Assembly (NCBI GenBank): GCA_002070025.1
Contig: MWCL01000019.1
Location: 1-33,394, forward strand
Length of the DNA: 33,394 nt
Direction of reading: 5' to 3'
DNA from: Spirochaetes bacterium ADurb.Bin215
GTDB lineage: Bacteria > Spirochaetota > Spirochaetia > Treponematales > Treponemataceae
Position numbers and translations under genes: made by a program. This document shows positions 16,276-23,866 of the stretch, piece after piece. The stretch's first letter is position 1. Each line of letters starts with the position of its first letter. The notes beneath the pieces are model-generated. The model was not told the DNA's origin and searched no databases. It saw only the letters and a list, made by a program, of their open reading frames with translations.

Positions 16276-17412
16276 TCAGTTCAAAAGAGAGGCAGGATTT
16301 ACCATCTTGCCGTTCCGGTATACCGAAAAATGCAGATGCGGTCCGGTGGAATAACCGGTATTTCCAACCAATCCGAGAATGCCTCCCTGCGTTACCCATT
16401 GGCCGCGTTTTACCTGAATTCGATGCATGTGGGCATACAGGGACTGGTATCCGCCGTCGTGTGTAACAATGACATAGTTTCCGTACACGGCCGAATATCC
16501 GGTCGTCGCTATCCGCCCATCAAGCGTTGCCTTGATCGGGGTCCCTACCGGTGCCGCAAGGTCTATTCCCGTATGAAATGTTCGAACACCGGTAAAGGGA
16601 TCTCTCCGGTACCCGTAGGGAGAGGTAAGCCGCCCGCGCAGCGGAGTGAGGAAGAGCTCACCCATGGCACGGCGAAGGGCCATGGTGGACATGGACGCAC
16701 CGGGAATAAAGAGATTCTGACCGGGGACCAGTGTTGCATTCGCAAGATCGTTCGCGTCAAGCAGGGAGGTAACTTCAATACCGTACCGGTTTGCAATCCC
16801 CTGCAGACTGTCACCGCGGACCACCGTATACTGTATTCCGTCAGTTGACGGAATGCGGAGCAGCTGCCCCGGACGGATCCTGCGGGCATTGTCAATATTG
16901 TTCACCGAAAGGATACTGCTGAGATTCCGCAATCCCGAACGGTGCTGGATGGCGCTGACCGTGTCGCCGTTGCGAACACGATATTCGGAAAAACTGACTT
17001 CCCTGATGGATTCGGGTATGTTCGCGATGGACTCGGTAGTAAGATTTTCCGCACGCACTTCCGGGACAACCAGACGCCGGAGGGATGTTTCGATTGCAGT
17101 ATCGGAATGGAGCACCCGCACACCGGTACGGTAAAAACCCGTTCGGGTTTCGGCTATGGGAACAAGGGAAAGAACAGCAAGCGCCGCCACCAACAACATA
17201 ACCGGGAAGGATACCGCGGAAGGATACTCCCGTACAAATTCCATGAATGAAACCCCGGTTTTCCGCGCTTCCGCGTAGAACGGAACGCCGTCCGCAGCAA
17301 GCGCTCCGAAGGCGTATCCACCGCTCTGCCGAACCGGATTCTTCCGTTTCGATGAGAGAAAGCGATTTTTTACCATATGGTTTTCGAGCTGTGCAACAGT
17401 AATAACATCCAT
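16276..17412 (-). CDS. LysM-M23 cell-wall endopeptidase (LytM/NlpD-like)
   Basis: Membrane-anchored peptidoglycan hydrolase. One transmembrane helix lies at about 70-90 ('SFPVMLLVAALAVLSLVPIA'). Two LysM domains follow ('YRVRNGDTVSAIQHRSG', 'YTVVRGDSLQGIANRYG'), then a C-terminal M23 domain with the zinc ligands His and Asp in 'TFHTGIDLAA' and the HxH of 'GPHLHFSVY'. The catalytic His of 'YAHMHRIQ' is present, so it should be active. The frame extends upstream to an ATG at 17481, inside the divergent signal peptidase gene; ATG 17412 is preferred because GATACT lies exactly 6 nt before it and no Shine-Dalgarno is seen further up. 379 residues from this start. First gene of the minus-strand cluster with the zinc ribbon and NodB-like genes. 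Confidence 0.87.
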   Translation of the reverse strand: MDVITVAQLENHMVKNRFLSSKRKNPVRQSGGYAFGALAADGVPFYAEARKTGVSFMEFVREYPSAVSFPVMLLVAALAVLSLVPIAETRTGFYRTGVRVLHSDTAIETSLRRLVVPEVRAENLTTESIANIPESIREVSFSEYRVRNGDTVSAIQHRSGLRNLSSILSVNNIDNARRIRPGQLLRIPSTDGIQYTVVRGDSLQGIANRYGIEVTSLLDANDLANATLVPGQNLFIPGASMSTMALRRAMGELFLTPLRGRLTSPYGYRRDPFTGVRTFHTGIDLAAPVGTPIKATLDGRIATTGYSAVYGNYVIVTHDGGYQSLYAHMHRIQVKRGQWVTQGGILGLVGNTGYSTGPHLHFSVYRNGKMVNPASLLN

Positions 17413-17418
17413 AGGAAA

Positions 17419-17424
17419 AGTATC
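17419..17424 (-). promoter_or_regulatory. Predicted -10 box of the M23 gene, 6 nt before ATG
   Basis: Minus strand GATACT (17424-17419) followed by 6 nt and ATG 17412, without a Shine-Dalgarno. The -35 at 17 nt is poor (TAATTA). The box overlaps the lepB promoter on the other strand. Confidence 0.45.
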
Positions 17425-17451
17425 GACATAATCACACGAGATAATTAGAAT
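17423..17451 (+). promoter_or_regulatory. Predicted lepB promoter, near-leaderless
   Basis: TCGACA (17423-17428), 17-nt spacer and TAGAAT (17446-17451). The first ATG (17455) is 3 nt after the -10 and the second (17461) 9 nt after, so only the second could be at or downstream of the transcript start. No Shine-Dalgarno is visible. Confidence 0.5.
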
Positions 17452-17454
17452 AGA

Positions 17455-17961
17455 ATGCCTATGGGAAAATCCGGGGGACACGCGGCAGTCTTTTTTGGTG
17501 TTGTGCTCGCATCACTGTTGATCAAACTATTTGTCTTTGATATCCGCCTTGTTTCCGGTTCATCAATGAGCCCGGCGCTGCAGGACGGTGCCCTTGTCGC
17601 CGAATTCAAGCTGGCCTGGGGCATTCATCTTCCCCTCCGGAACAACTATCTGGTCAGATGGAGCGAACCCCGCCCTGGAGATGTGGTGATCTACCCCTGG
17701 AATGGCCGGTACGTCATCAAACGATGCGTCGCAACCGCGGGAACAGCGCTGGTTTTTTCGGAAAAACCGGAGTATAGTGTTCATATTGGTGAATTAACCA
17801 TTCCCCTTACCCGGGAACAATATATAAAATTGAAAAACGCGGAACGGGTTCCGGAGGGAATGATCTTTGCGCTTGGAGACAACATGACCGAATCCCGTGA
17901 TTCCCGTCACTATGGATTTGTTTCGATAGACAGCATCCGCGGGAAACTGGTATGGCAATGA
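17455..17961 (+). CDS. lepB: Signal peptidase I
   Basis: Cleaves signal peptides of exported proteins at the outer face of the inner membrane. 168 residues, at the short end for the family. One N-terminal membrane segment (about 8-28) leads into the catalytic Ser of 'SGSSMSPALQDG'. The general-base Lys is in 'GRYVIKRCVATAG', and box E is 'ALGDNMTESRDSRHYG', complete. The start is uncertain: ATG 17455 or 17461, two codons apart, of which the second fits the predicted promoter better. The 3' end overlaps the PBP gene (ATGA), so the pair is coupled. The gene is divergent from the M23 gene with overlapping promoters. Confidence 0.92.
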   Translation: MPMGKSGGHAAVFFGVVLASLLIKLFVFDIRLVSGSSMSPALQDGALVAEFKLAWGIHLPLRNNYLVRWSEPRPGDVVIYPWNGRYVIKRCVATAGTALVFSEKPEYSVHIGELTIPLTREQYIKLKNAERVPEGMIFALGDNMTESRDSRHYGFVSIDSIRGKLVWQ

Positions 17962-19817
17962 CCGGATTTTTCTCACGAAAACGGATCATATTCCTCTCGA
18001 TTAACGCAATTATTCTCGTTTCGGTTATTGTGTTCCAGTACGGAAAAAACATGCTCGTTCCCGAAACGGTTCAGGTACAACCGAAAATTACCATTGAGCG
18101 GGGCTCAATCCTTGACCGGAACGGAAAAATACTTGCAGTACAAACAACCCTCTACAACATTGCCATAACCCGTTCAGCCATCCAGGACAAACCATTATTC
18201 TCAAGCCTGGTGGGGCCGGTTTGCGGCCTTCCGGAAGAGGAACTGCTTGCCCTGCTTAACGCGTCGGGGAGTGATTTTTTTTATCTTAAAAAGAAGATCA
18301 GTGAAAGCGAAAAGAACGCGCTGGCCGAAACGGTTTCCAACGGCCGTCTCCGGGGGATCCGTCTTGAACCGGTCCAAAGCCGGACCTACCCGGAAAACAG
18401 CCTCGCGGCCCACGTCGTCGGATTTTTGGGAGATGACGGACGGGGACTCACCGGGGTTGAATACTCCTTCCAGGACATACTGTCTCCGCCCGTAACGACA
18501 AAACCCGGTCATCATGCGGGATACAATGTCATGCTCACCATTGACGGAACACTGCAGTATGAACTTGAACAGGTTTCCCGGACGGTCATGGAGGAAACCC
18601 GCGCCGAAGCGGTAATCATGGTTGTGGCCAAGGCAAAAACGGGTGAAATCCTTGCCTATATCAGTGAACCGTCCGCGAATTTGAATACCTTTCCCGAAAG
18701 CACCCGGTCCGAACGCCTGGATCGGCCTGCCCTCTATGCGTATGAGCCGGGGTCCGTTTTCAAGATATTCACCGTGGCATCGTGTCTTGATATGGGGCTG
18801 GTTCAGGACAATGAGCTGTTTTTTTGTGACGGCGGCTACACCTTTACCACTGGACGGGGAGAAACCATCTCCATCAAATGTCTGGACCGCCACGGATGGA
18901 TAACCCCGCGGGATGTTATCCGGTTATCGTGCAACGACGGAGCTGCCCAGATTGCAGAACGGGCCGCCGACACCTCCTTCGAAGACAAACTCCGCGCTTT
19001 CGGCTTCGGAACCCGGACCGGAATAGAATTGCCCGGAGAAACAAACGGTTTGTTCGCCCCGGCATCGTACTGGTCGCTCAGATCCAAACCCACCATAGCG
19101 ATAGGCCAGGAAATTTCAGTTTCCGCGCTCCAGATGGTTGAAGCGGCTACCGTACTCGCGAACAAGGGCACCCGTCTGAAACTGACACTCCTGTCCCGCC
19201 TCTACACCAGTGACGGACTCGTTGCCTTTGAACACAGACCCCAGGAACTGGGAACCGTTGTGAGCACGGAAACCGCGAAATTATTGCTCGATTACATGCA
19301 TACCACGTCAGAAACCGGTACCGGTACCCGTGCCTCGGTCGGAGATGTTCCCATGGCCGTAAAAACAGGTACTGCACAGATGCTGGATCGGGAAACGGGG
19401 GGATACAGCACAACGGACTTCATATCGAGCTGTATGGGCATTTTCCCCGCGGACGATCCCGAGATAATCATTTATCTTGCCATCGTGAAACCCGTTGGTG
19501 AAACCTACGGAGGACGAATCGCCGCGCCGGTAATCTCGACCGCGTCGAACATCATTATTGACCAGATGGGCTTCGGACGCGCGCAGGCGACCTCGGTTCG
19601 TCATTCGGGAATCATTCCCCTTCCCCCGAACCATCCCGTGACTATTGGACAAGTTATACCGGACCTTACCGGAGTATCAAAACGTATGCTCATGGGTCTG
19701 TTGGAGAGAACGGACCTGGCCGTTGTAATACACGGCGACGGATACGTTGTTGACCAGAAACCGCTTCCGGGAACACCGGTAGAAGAAGGAATGACGCTTG
19801 AACTCTGGCTTGAATAG
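17952..19817 (+). CDS. Class B penicillin-binding protein with PASTA domain (FtsI/PBP2-like transpeptidase)
   Basis: Peptidoglycan transpeptidase, 621 residues. A cytoplasmic start and one membrane helix (12-28) are followed by a PBP dimerisation domain ('RGSILDRNGKILAV' near 50; 'RTYPENSLAAHVVGF'). The transpeptidase domain has Ser268-Val-Phe-Lys271, Ser326-Cys-Asn328 and Lys471-Thr-Gly473. One PASTA domain closes the protein (about 565-621, 'IPDLTGVSKRMLMGLL'), as in FtsI/Spo-type class B PBPs. Start: ATG 17952 or ATG 17958; the latter forms an ATGA overlap with the lepB stop. The end overlaps the DUF115 gene by 20 bp. Whether it serves division or elongation is not shown; no ftsL or mur neighbours are present. 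Confidence 0.9.
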   Translation: MAMTGFFSRKRIIFLSINAIILVSVIVFQYGKNMLVPETVQVQPKITIERGSILDRNGKILAVQTTLYNIAITRSAIQDKPLFSSLVGPVCGLPEEELLALLNASGSDFFYLKKKISESEKNALAETVSNGRLRGIRLEPVQSRTYPENSLAAHVVGFLGDDGRGLTGVEYSFQDILSPPVTTKPGHHAGYNVMLTIDGTLQYELEQVSRTVMEETRAEAVIMVVAKAKTGEILAYISEPSANLNTFPESTRSERLDRPALYAYEPGSVFKIFTVASCLDMGLVQDNELFFCDGGYTFTTGRGETISIKCLDRHGWITPRDVIRLSCNDGAAQIAERAADTSFEDKLRAFGFGTRTGIELPGETNGLFAPASYWSLRSKPTIAIGQEISVSALQMVEAATVLANKGTRLKLTLLSRLYTSDGLVAFEHRPQELGTVVSTETAKLLLDYMHTTSETGTGTRASVGDVPMAVKTGTAQMLDRETGGYSTTDFISSCMGIFPADDPEIIIYLAIVKPVGETYGGRIAAPVISTASNIIIDQMGFGRAQATSVRHSGIIPLPPNHPVTIGQVIPDLTGVSKRMLMGLLERTDLAVVIHGDGYVVDQKPLPGTPVEEGMTLELWLE

Positions 19818-21621
19818 CATTTTCGAACAAAACAGGAAACTGTTCGCCGGGCGTTTTGGCGATATGGCCGTCCGGATGGGCCTTGATACGCCGAACAGCG
19901 CGGCGGCGCTCCTTGAGTCCGTCCCCGGCCAGTATCAATTACATGAAACTCCGGCTGGCATCCCCAGTCTTTCCGTGAACGGAACCTTTTTGCATTCCAG
20001 ATACCACCCCGGACGGGACGCCGACCGCCTCCTTGACCGGAAAGACGCGTTTTCGCCCGAGGCCTGCTTTTTTACCGGCCTGGGACTTGCCTATCTGCCC
20101 GAGCACTATGCGCAGCGATACCCGCAATCCACGATTGTGCTCTGTGAACCGGACATCTATGTCTTTCTGTGTTGTCTTGCGTCCCGGCCTCTCGAAAACC
20201 TTTTAAACCATCCGAACCTCATACTGGCGCTTGGTCTCCCCGCGGGAGATGTACCGACATTGCTCGAACAAACGGGGCTACTCGACATTCAGATATACCG
20301 CGTTGAAGCGCTCATGACTCCCGCCCGGCAATGGTGGCTCGAATTCGACGCGATATACCACAGAAACAAAAAAAAGAAACAGATCAACGAAAACACCCTG
20401 CGGAAATTCGGATCATTGTGGCTCAGGAACATGTGTAAAAATCTTCCCCGGATGCAAACCCTTCCCGGCATCGAAGCCGTCGCGGGAATCGCCCGAGGAT
20501 TGCCGGCACTCATCCTGGCCGCAGGACCGTCTCTTGACCGCATACTGCCGCTCCTGCCGGAACTCCGCAAGCGAATGGTTATAGTGGCGGTGGACACCGC
20601 TGTACGCGGTTGTATTGCTTCCGGCGTGGAACCGGACTTCATTCTGGTCGTTGACCCGCAATACTGGAACTATCGACATCTCGACGGTATCTCGGCTCCA
20701 CACAGCATCCTGATTACCGAATCGGCCGTCTGGCCCGCGGTATACCGGTTCACCTGTCGCGCAACCTATCTGTGCGCATCCCTTTTTCCGCTCGGGAAAT
20801 TTATAGAAGAGCGAACGGCCCGTCATGCAGAGCTGGGGGCAGGAGGTTCGGTATCAACAAGCGCCTGGGACTTTGCGCGGCATATCGGAGCGGAAGAAAT
20901 CTATCTTGCGGGCCTCGATCTCGGATACCCGGGGAAAAGAACCCACTTTTCAGGAAGTCTGTTTGAAGAATGGACGCATGGAGCATCCAATCGTCTTGGG
21001 CCGGCCGAAACGTCCCTGTACCGGTATCTCGCACAGACAACCCAACGAACATCCAGGGATTATCAGGGCAACCCGGTTGTAACCGACCAGCGGCTCGAAC
21101 TGTATGTGTGGTGGTTTGAAAGCAAAATAGCGCATCATCCGCAGCCGCCCACGAAGACACTTACCCCCGAAAGCTTGAGAATTCCCGGCGTATCGGTTGC
21201 GGATCCGGCAAAACTCACTGAATTACCCATAGTTCGCCAGGATTTTGACACACGCCTTTCGTTACTCACCCACGAAGCATCCCCCGAAAAACAAGCAGGT
21301 TATTCCCGTGCGGTCCGGGAACTTGCCGAAACACTCCGGGACATTCGGAACCTTGCAGAACAGGGAATAACTGCCTGCGACCATTTTACCGGGGCACGAA
21401 CACCGCTTGAAAAAAGCCATGCGCTCGAACAGCTCGACCGGATAGACAGAAAAATACTCGATCATCCGGGTAAAGAAATTGTCGCGATGGTTTTTTCCTT
21501 TGCCGGAAAGGATCAAAACGAATCAACTTCCGCAGATCCGGTCGGAACAACACGAGAATTGTACCAGGCGTTGGCGCTTGCAGCCGAAAAGAACCTCTCG
21601 CAGCTTAAAAAATTACATTAA
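19798..21621 (+). CDS. DUF115/Maf-type protein (motility-associated glycosyltransferase-like)
   Basis: 607 residues, soluble. The central DUF115 (MptE-like) domain is recognised from 'LPALILAAGPSLDRIL' (about 232-247), 'IVAVDTAVRGCIASGVEPDFILVVDPQ' split over 262-290, and 'IYLAGLDLGYPGKRTHF'. In flagellated bacteria, including Campylobacter and some spirochaetes, such proteins are Maf factors that transfer nonulosonic acid-type sugars to flagellin. That role is an inference here, since no flagellin or sugar-synthesis gene is nearby. Start TTG 19798 has GAAGGA with 7-nt spacing and lies inside the PBP end (20-bp overlap); TTG 19810 is an alternative. Last gene of the lepB-PBP operon, ended by the terminator at 21715-21748. 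Confidence 0.8.
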   Translation: MNSGLNSIFEQNRKLFAGRFGDMAVRMGLDTPNSAAALLESVPGQYQLHETPAGIPSLSVNGTFLHSRYHPGRDADRLLDRKDAFSPEACFFTGLGLAYLPEHYAQRYPQSTIVLCEPDIYVFLCCLASRPLENLLNHPNLILALGLPAGDVPTLLEQTGLLDIQIYRVEALMTPARQWWLEFDAIYHRNKKKKQINENTLRKFGSLWLRNMCKNLPRMQTLPGIEAVAGIARGLPALILAAGPSLDRILPLLPELRKRMVIVAVDTAVRGCIASGVEPDFILVVDPQYWNYRHLDGISAPHSILITESAVWPAVYRFTCRATYLCASLFPLGKFIEERTARHAELGAGGSVSTSAWDFARHIGAEEIYLAGLDLGYPGKRTHFSGSLFEEWTHGASNRLGPAETSLYRYLAQTTQRTSRDYQGNPVVTDQRLELYVWWFESKIAHHPQPPTKTLTPESLRIPGVSVADPAKLTELPIVRQDFDTRLSLLTHEASPEKQAGYSRAVRELAETLRDIRNLAEQGITACDHFTGARTPLEKSHALEQLDRIDRKILDHPGKEIVAMVFSFAGKDQNESTSADPVGTTRELYQALALAAEKNLSQLKKLH

Positions 21622-21714
21622 AGATTGTTATGGGTGCAACCGATATTTTATATGAGGTTGCGATGCTCATGACGGCGGGATTGACGTCCAGACGCCGTTT
21701 TCAAGCATTCGATC
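21622..21714 (+). other. Structured 3' region with two predicted hairpins
   Basis: Between the DUF115 stop and the terminator lie GCAACC (21636-21641) / GGTTGC (21656-21661) and ACGGCG (21672-21677) / CGCCGT (21693-21698), both perfect 6-bp inverted repeats. A short open frame starts here but runs through the terminator, so it is not taken as a gene. This may be plain 3' UTR or a small RNA. Confidence 0.4.
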
Positions 21715-21748
21715 GGACCGTATCTGAAAATGATACGGTCTTTTTTTT
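21715..21748 (+). terminator. Intrinsic terminator of the lepB-PBP-DUF115 operon
   Basis: Stem GACCGTATC (21716-21724) / GATACGGTC (21732-21740) with a 7-nt loop, followed by eight T's (21741-21748). There is no T run on the other side, so it acts on the plus strand only. Confidence 0.93.
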
Positions 21749-21780
21749 ACTGCTATCAAAATTGTTGAAAAAAAGAAGCT
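21749..21780 (+). repeat. Short dispersed repeat, copy 1
   Basis: Begins actgctatcaaaattg and continues with ttg, seven A's and gaagct. It matches copy 2 (25656-25687) at all but four of 32 positions. It lies directly after the terminator T run and ends on the stop codon of the minus-strand membrane gene. Confidence 0.75.
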
Positions 21781-22625
21781 TAAAAACCTTGCTCGGGAAA
21801 CAACCAGGCCGAGGCCTGCCCGGGAAGTTTTCCGAGAATGACTATTTCCAGCTCCTTTGAAGCTTCTGCAAGGTATGTCCGCCATTTCACGGGAGTGAAT
21901 GAAGCGTACAGCCGTTCACGCGCTGATTGAACACTTGATTCCAGCACCTCGCGGGGGACAGAGCAATGCGGACTATCCTGTTTTCCAAGAATCACCGAGC
22001 AGAGAAAAGCGCTTAACGCGGCTACCATCGGATCGGGAGCTTCCCTGGCGAGGGGGGCAAGATCAGACGCCGCGCCGGCGCTTTCCGGATCAAGGTAACG
22101 GGCAAGACCCCGATACAATGAAAGCCAGTCTGCAGTACCCGCGTCAAGGTGGCCCTCGTTGAGGGTGTCCGTACAAAAAACCCGAACCCGGCGGAAATTT
22201 CCCGACAACACGGCGGCGCCGGCAAAACCGCGGACTGTTTGCCGATACCGGACCCGGTTTGCGGATTTGAGAAAGGTTGCAAGTTTATCCAGTGCCGTGA
22301 AGTCTCCCAGCAGAACAAGTGATTCAAAAAGGAGACGTACATACCGCTTACCGGTTTTATTCCGGTATAACACCTGTTTTTCCAGATGTTGGGCAAGGGC
22401 CGGCCAGTCTTCCCGCTCCAGAGCAGTCAATACCGTCCAGTTGCGGATAAAGAGGGTGTTGACCAAAATGATTGATCCGGCAAAAAATACGGCGAGAAAC
22501 CAGTTTCCCCGCCAGAATTCAACAAAATACTCCCGGGATATCACGACAACCGGAAGAAAAAAAACCACAAGAAAAGCGCTAAACAGGACGATATTTAAAA
22601 TAGTGAACAAAACCTTGAATTTCAT
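21780..22625 (-). CDS. Membrane protein with helical-repeat-like domain, function unknown
   Basis: 281 residues. Two hydrophobic helices (about 5-28 and 42-62) form an N-terminal membrane hairpin. The remaining 210 residues are helical with Leu/Ala periodicity reminiscent of TPR-like repeats ('RYVRLLFESLVLLGDFTALDK', 'LSLYRGLARYLDPESA'), but no repeat fits cleanly. I recognise no named family. AGGAG lies 7 nt before ATG 22625. Divergent from the HD-GYP gene across 50 bp. No terminator is visible after its stop, which abuts repeat copy 1. Confidence 0.7.
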   Translation of the reverse strand: MKFKVLFTILNIVLFSAFLVVFFLPVVVISREYFVEFWRGNWFLAVFFAGSIILVNTLFIRNWTVLTALEREDWPALAQHLEKQVLYRNKTGKRYVRLLFESLVLLGDFTALDKLATFLKSANRVRYRQTVRGFAGAAVLSGNFRRVRVFCTDTLNEGHLDAGTADWLSLYRGLARYLDPESAGAASDLAPLAREAPDPMVAALSAFLCSVILGKQDSPHCSVPREVLESSVQSARERLYASFTPVKWRTYLAEASKELEIVILGKLPGQASAWLFPEQGF

Positions 22626-22675
22626 GAAACTACTCCTGGAATAAGGTATTATTGTACTATAAAGGGACTGTATAA

Positions 22676-23866
22676 GTGAATACGTTTAATGTTACAGAGT
22701 TGCAGGACGGATTTTTCTTCACTGAAGATTTGTTCCTGGACAAGAAATTCATTCTGCTCACTCCAGGAATGCCCATAACACAGGAATTCCGCCGGGCGCT
22801 CCGTGATTGGGAATTTCTGAAAGTTTTCTCTGAAGGCCGCTCGACCAACGATGACCTTGAACGAACAACCATTTCCGTTACACCCGATGCCTTTGATGAC
22901 TTTGAGGAAAAAGACAAGGCGGCAAAAACAACTGAAGGGACAGAGGCTCCTGAAACAACCGCACAGTCTCTTACCGATGTTGAGAAAACTTATTATGAGT
23001 TTCAGGCCTTTATCGCGGATGTGTACACCCGTTTCGTAACCAGGAAGGATTTGCAGCAACAGATAATATCGGACAAAGTAAAAGAACTGTGCGATTTTAT
23101 ACGGGAAAACAGACGGCTTGTTCTGCGAATACAACCTTCCCAGGAAACCCGCGACAAGAACTATCTGGTTGTTCATTCAATGCGTTCCACTGTGTTTGCC
23201 ATCGTCATCGGCCTGCAGCTGAAATTTCCCATCCACAAACTCATTGAACTTGGCGTAGCATGCATACTTCACGAAATCGGTATGGTTCGTCTTCCTCCCC
23301 AGGTATACATGGGGAAAAAGGAACTCACACCGGTTGAGAAGAATGCGATTTTCACGCATCCGGTCATTTCATACAACATTTTACGTGAATTTTCTTTCCC
23401 GTTGAACATCTGTCTCGGCGTTCTTGAACATCATGAACGGGAGAACGGGGGCGGTTATCCGCGGAAACTGGCAAAGGATAAAATTTCCCTCTACGCGAAG
23501 ATTATCGCTGTAGCCTGTTCCTACGAAGCCGTAACCGCGGAACGTCCCTACAAGGAAGCCCGGGATGCGTATTCCGGTATTATTGACATCATGAAAAACC
23601 AGGGTAAGCAATATGACGAAACCGTGATCCGCGCTTTGCTGTTTTCACTATCGTTGTATCCGATCGGTCTGTATGTTCTGCTCTCAAACAACAAGATAGG
23701 CCAGGTAGTCGATGTAAACCCTGAAAATCCCAAATACCCCATCGTTCAGCTTGTCGGCGAAGCAAAACCTGATGGTACTCCCCGTGTTGTCGAGACCGGA
23801 GAGTACGGCATATCAATTACCCGCCCGCTTACCAAAGAAGAAGGGGCAACGCTCATCAAACGCTAG
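22676..23866 (+). CDS. HD-GYP-like domain protein with altered catalytic residues
   Basis: 396 residues, soluble. The N-terminal 100 residues form a variable region and a linker rich in Lys/Glu/Thr. The HD-GYP domain runs from about 160 to 345: metal ligand His167, His199-Glu200 where the family has His-Asp, Met203 where the family has Lys (HDIGK is His-Glu-Ile-Gly-Met), His228, His252/253 and a 'GGGYP' at 258-262. HD-GYP proteins hydrolyse cyclic di-GMP, but loss of the HD aspartate and Lys makes activity doubtful here; a sensing or binding role is possible. Start is GTG 22676 with AAAGGGA 8 nt upstream. The stop shares CTAG with the convergent MCP-like gene. Confidence 0.82.
   Translation: MNTFNVTELQDGFFFTEDLFLDKKFILLTPGMPITQEFRRALRDWEFLKVFSEGRSTNDDLERTTISVTPDAFDDFEEKDKAAKTTEGTEAPETTAQSLTDVEKTYYEFQAFIADVYTRFVTRKDLQQQIISDKVKELCDFIRENRRLVLRIQPSQETRDKNYLVVHSMRSTVFAIVIGLQLKFPIHKLIELGVACILHEIGMVRLPPQVYMGKKELTPVEKNAIFTHPVISYNILREFSFPLNICLGVLEHHERENGGGYPRKLAKDKISLYAKIIAVACSYEAVTAERPYKEARDAYSGIIDIMKNQGKQYDETVIRALLFSLSLYPIGLYVLLSNNKIGQVVDVNPENPKYPIVQLVGEAKPDGTPRVVETGEYGISITRPLTKEEGATLIKR

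Noticed and set aside
21630-21860. 76-codon frame after the DUF115 gene
   Set aside because: It runs through a strong terminator and into the opposite-strand membrane gene.
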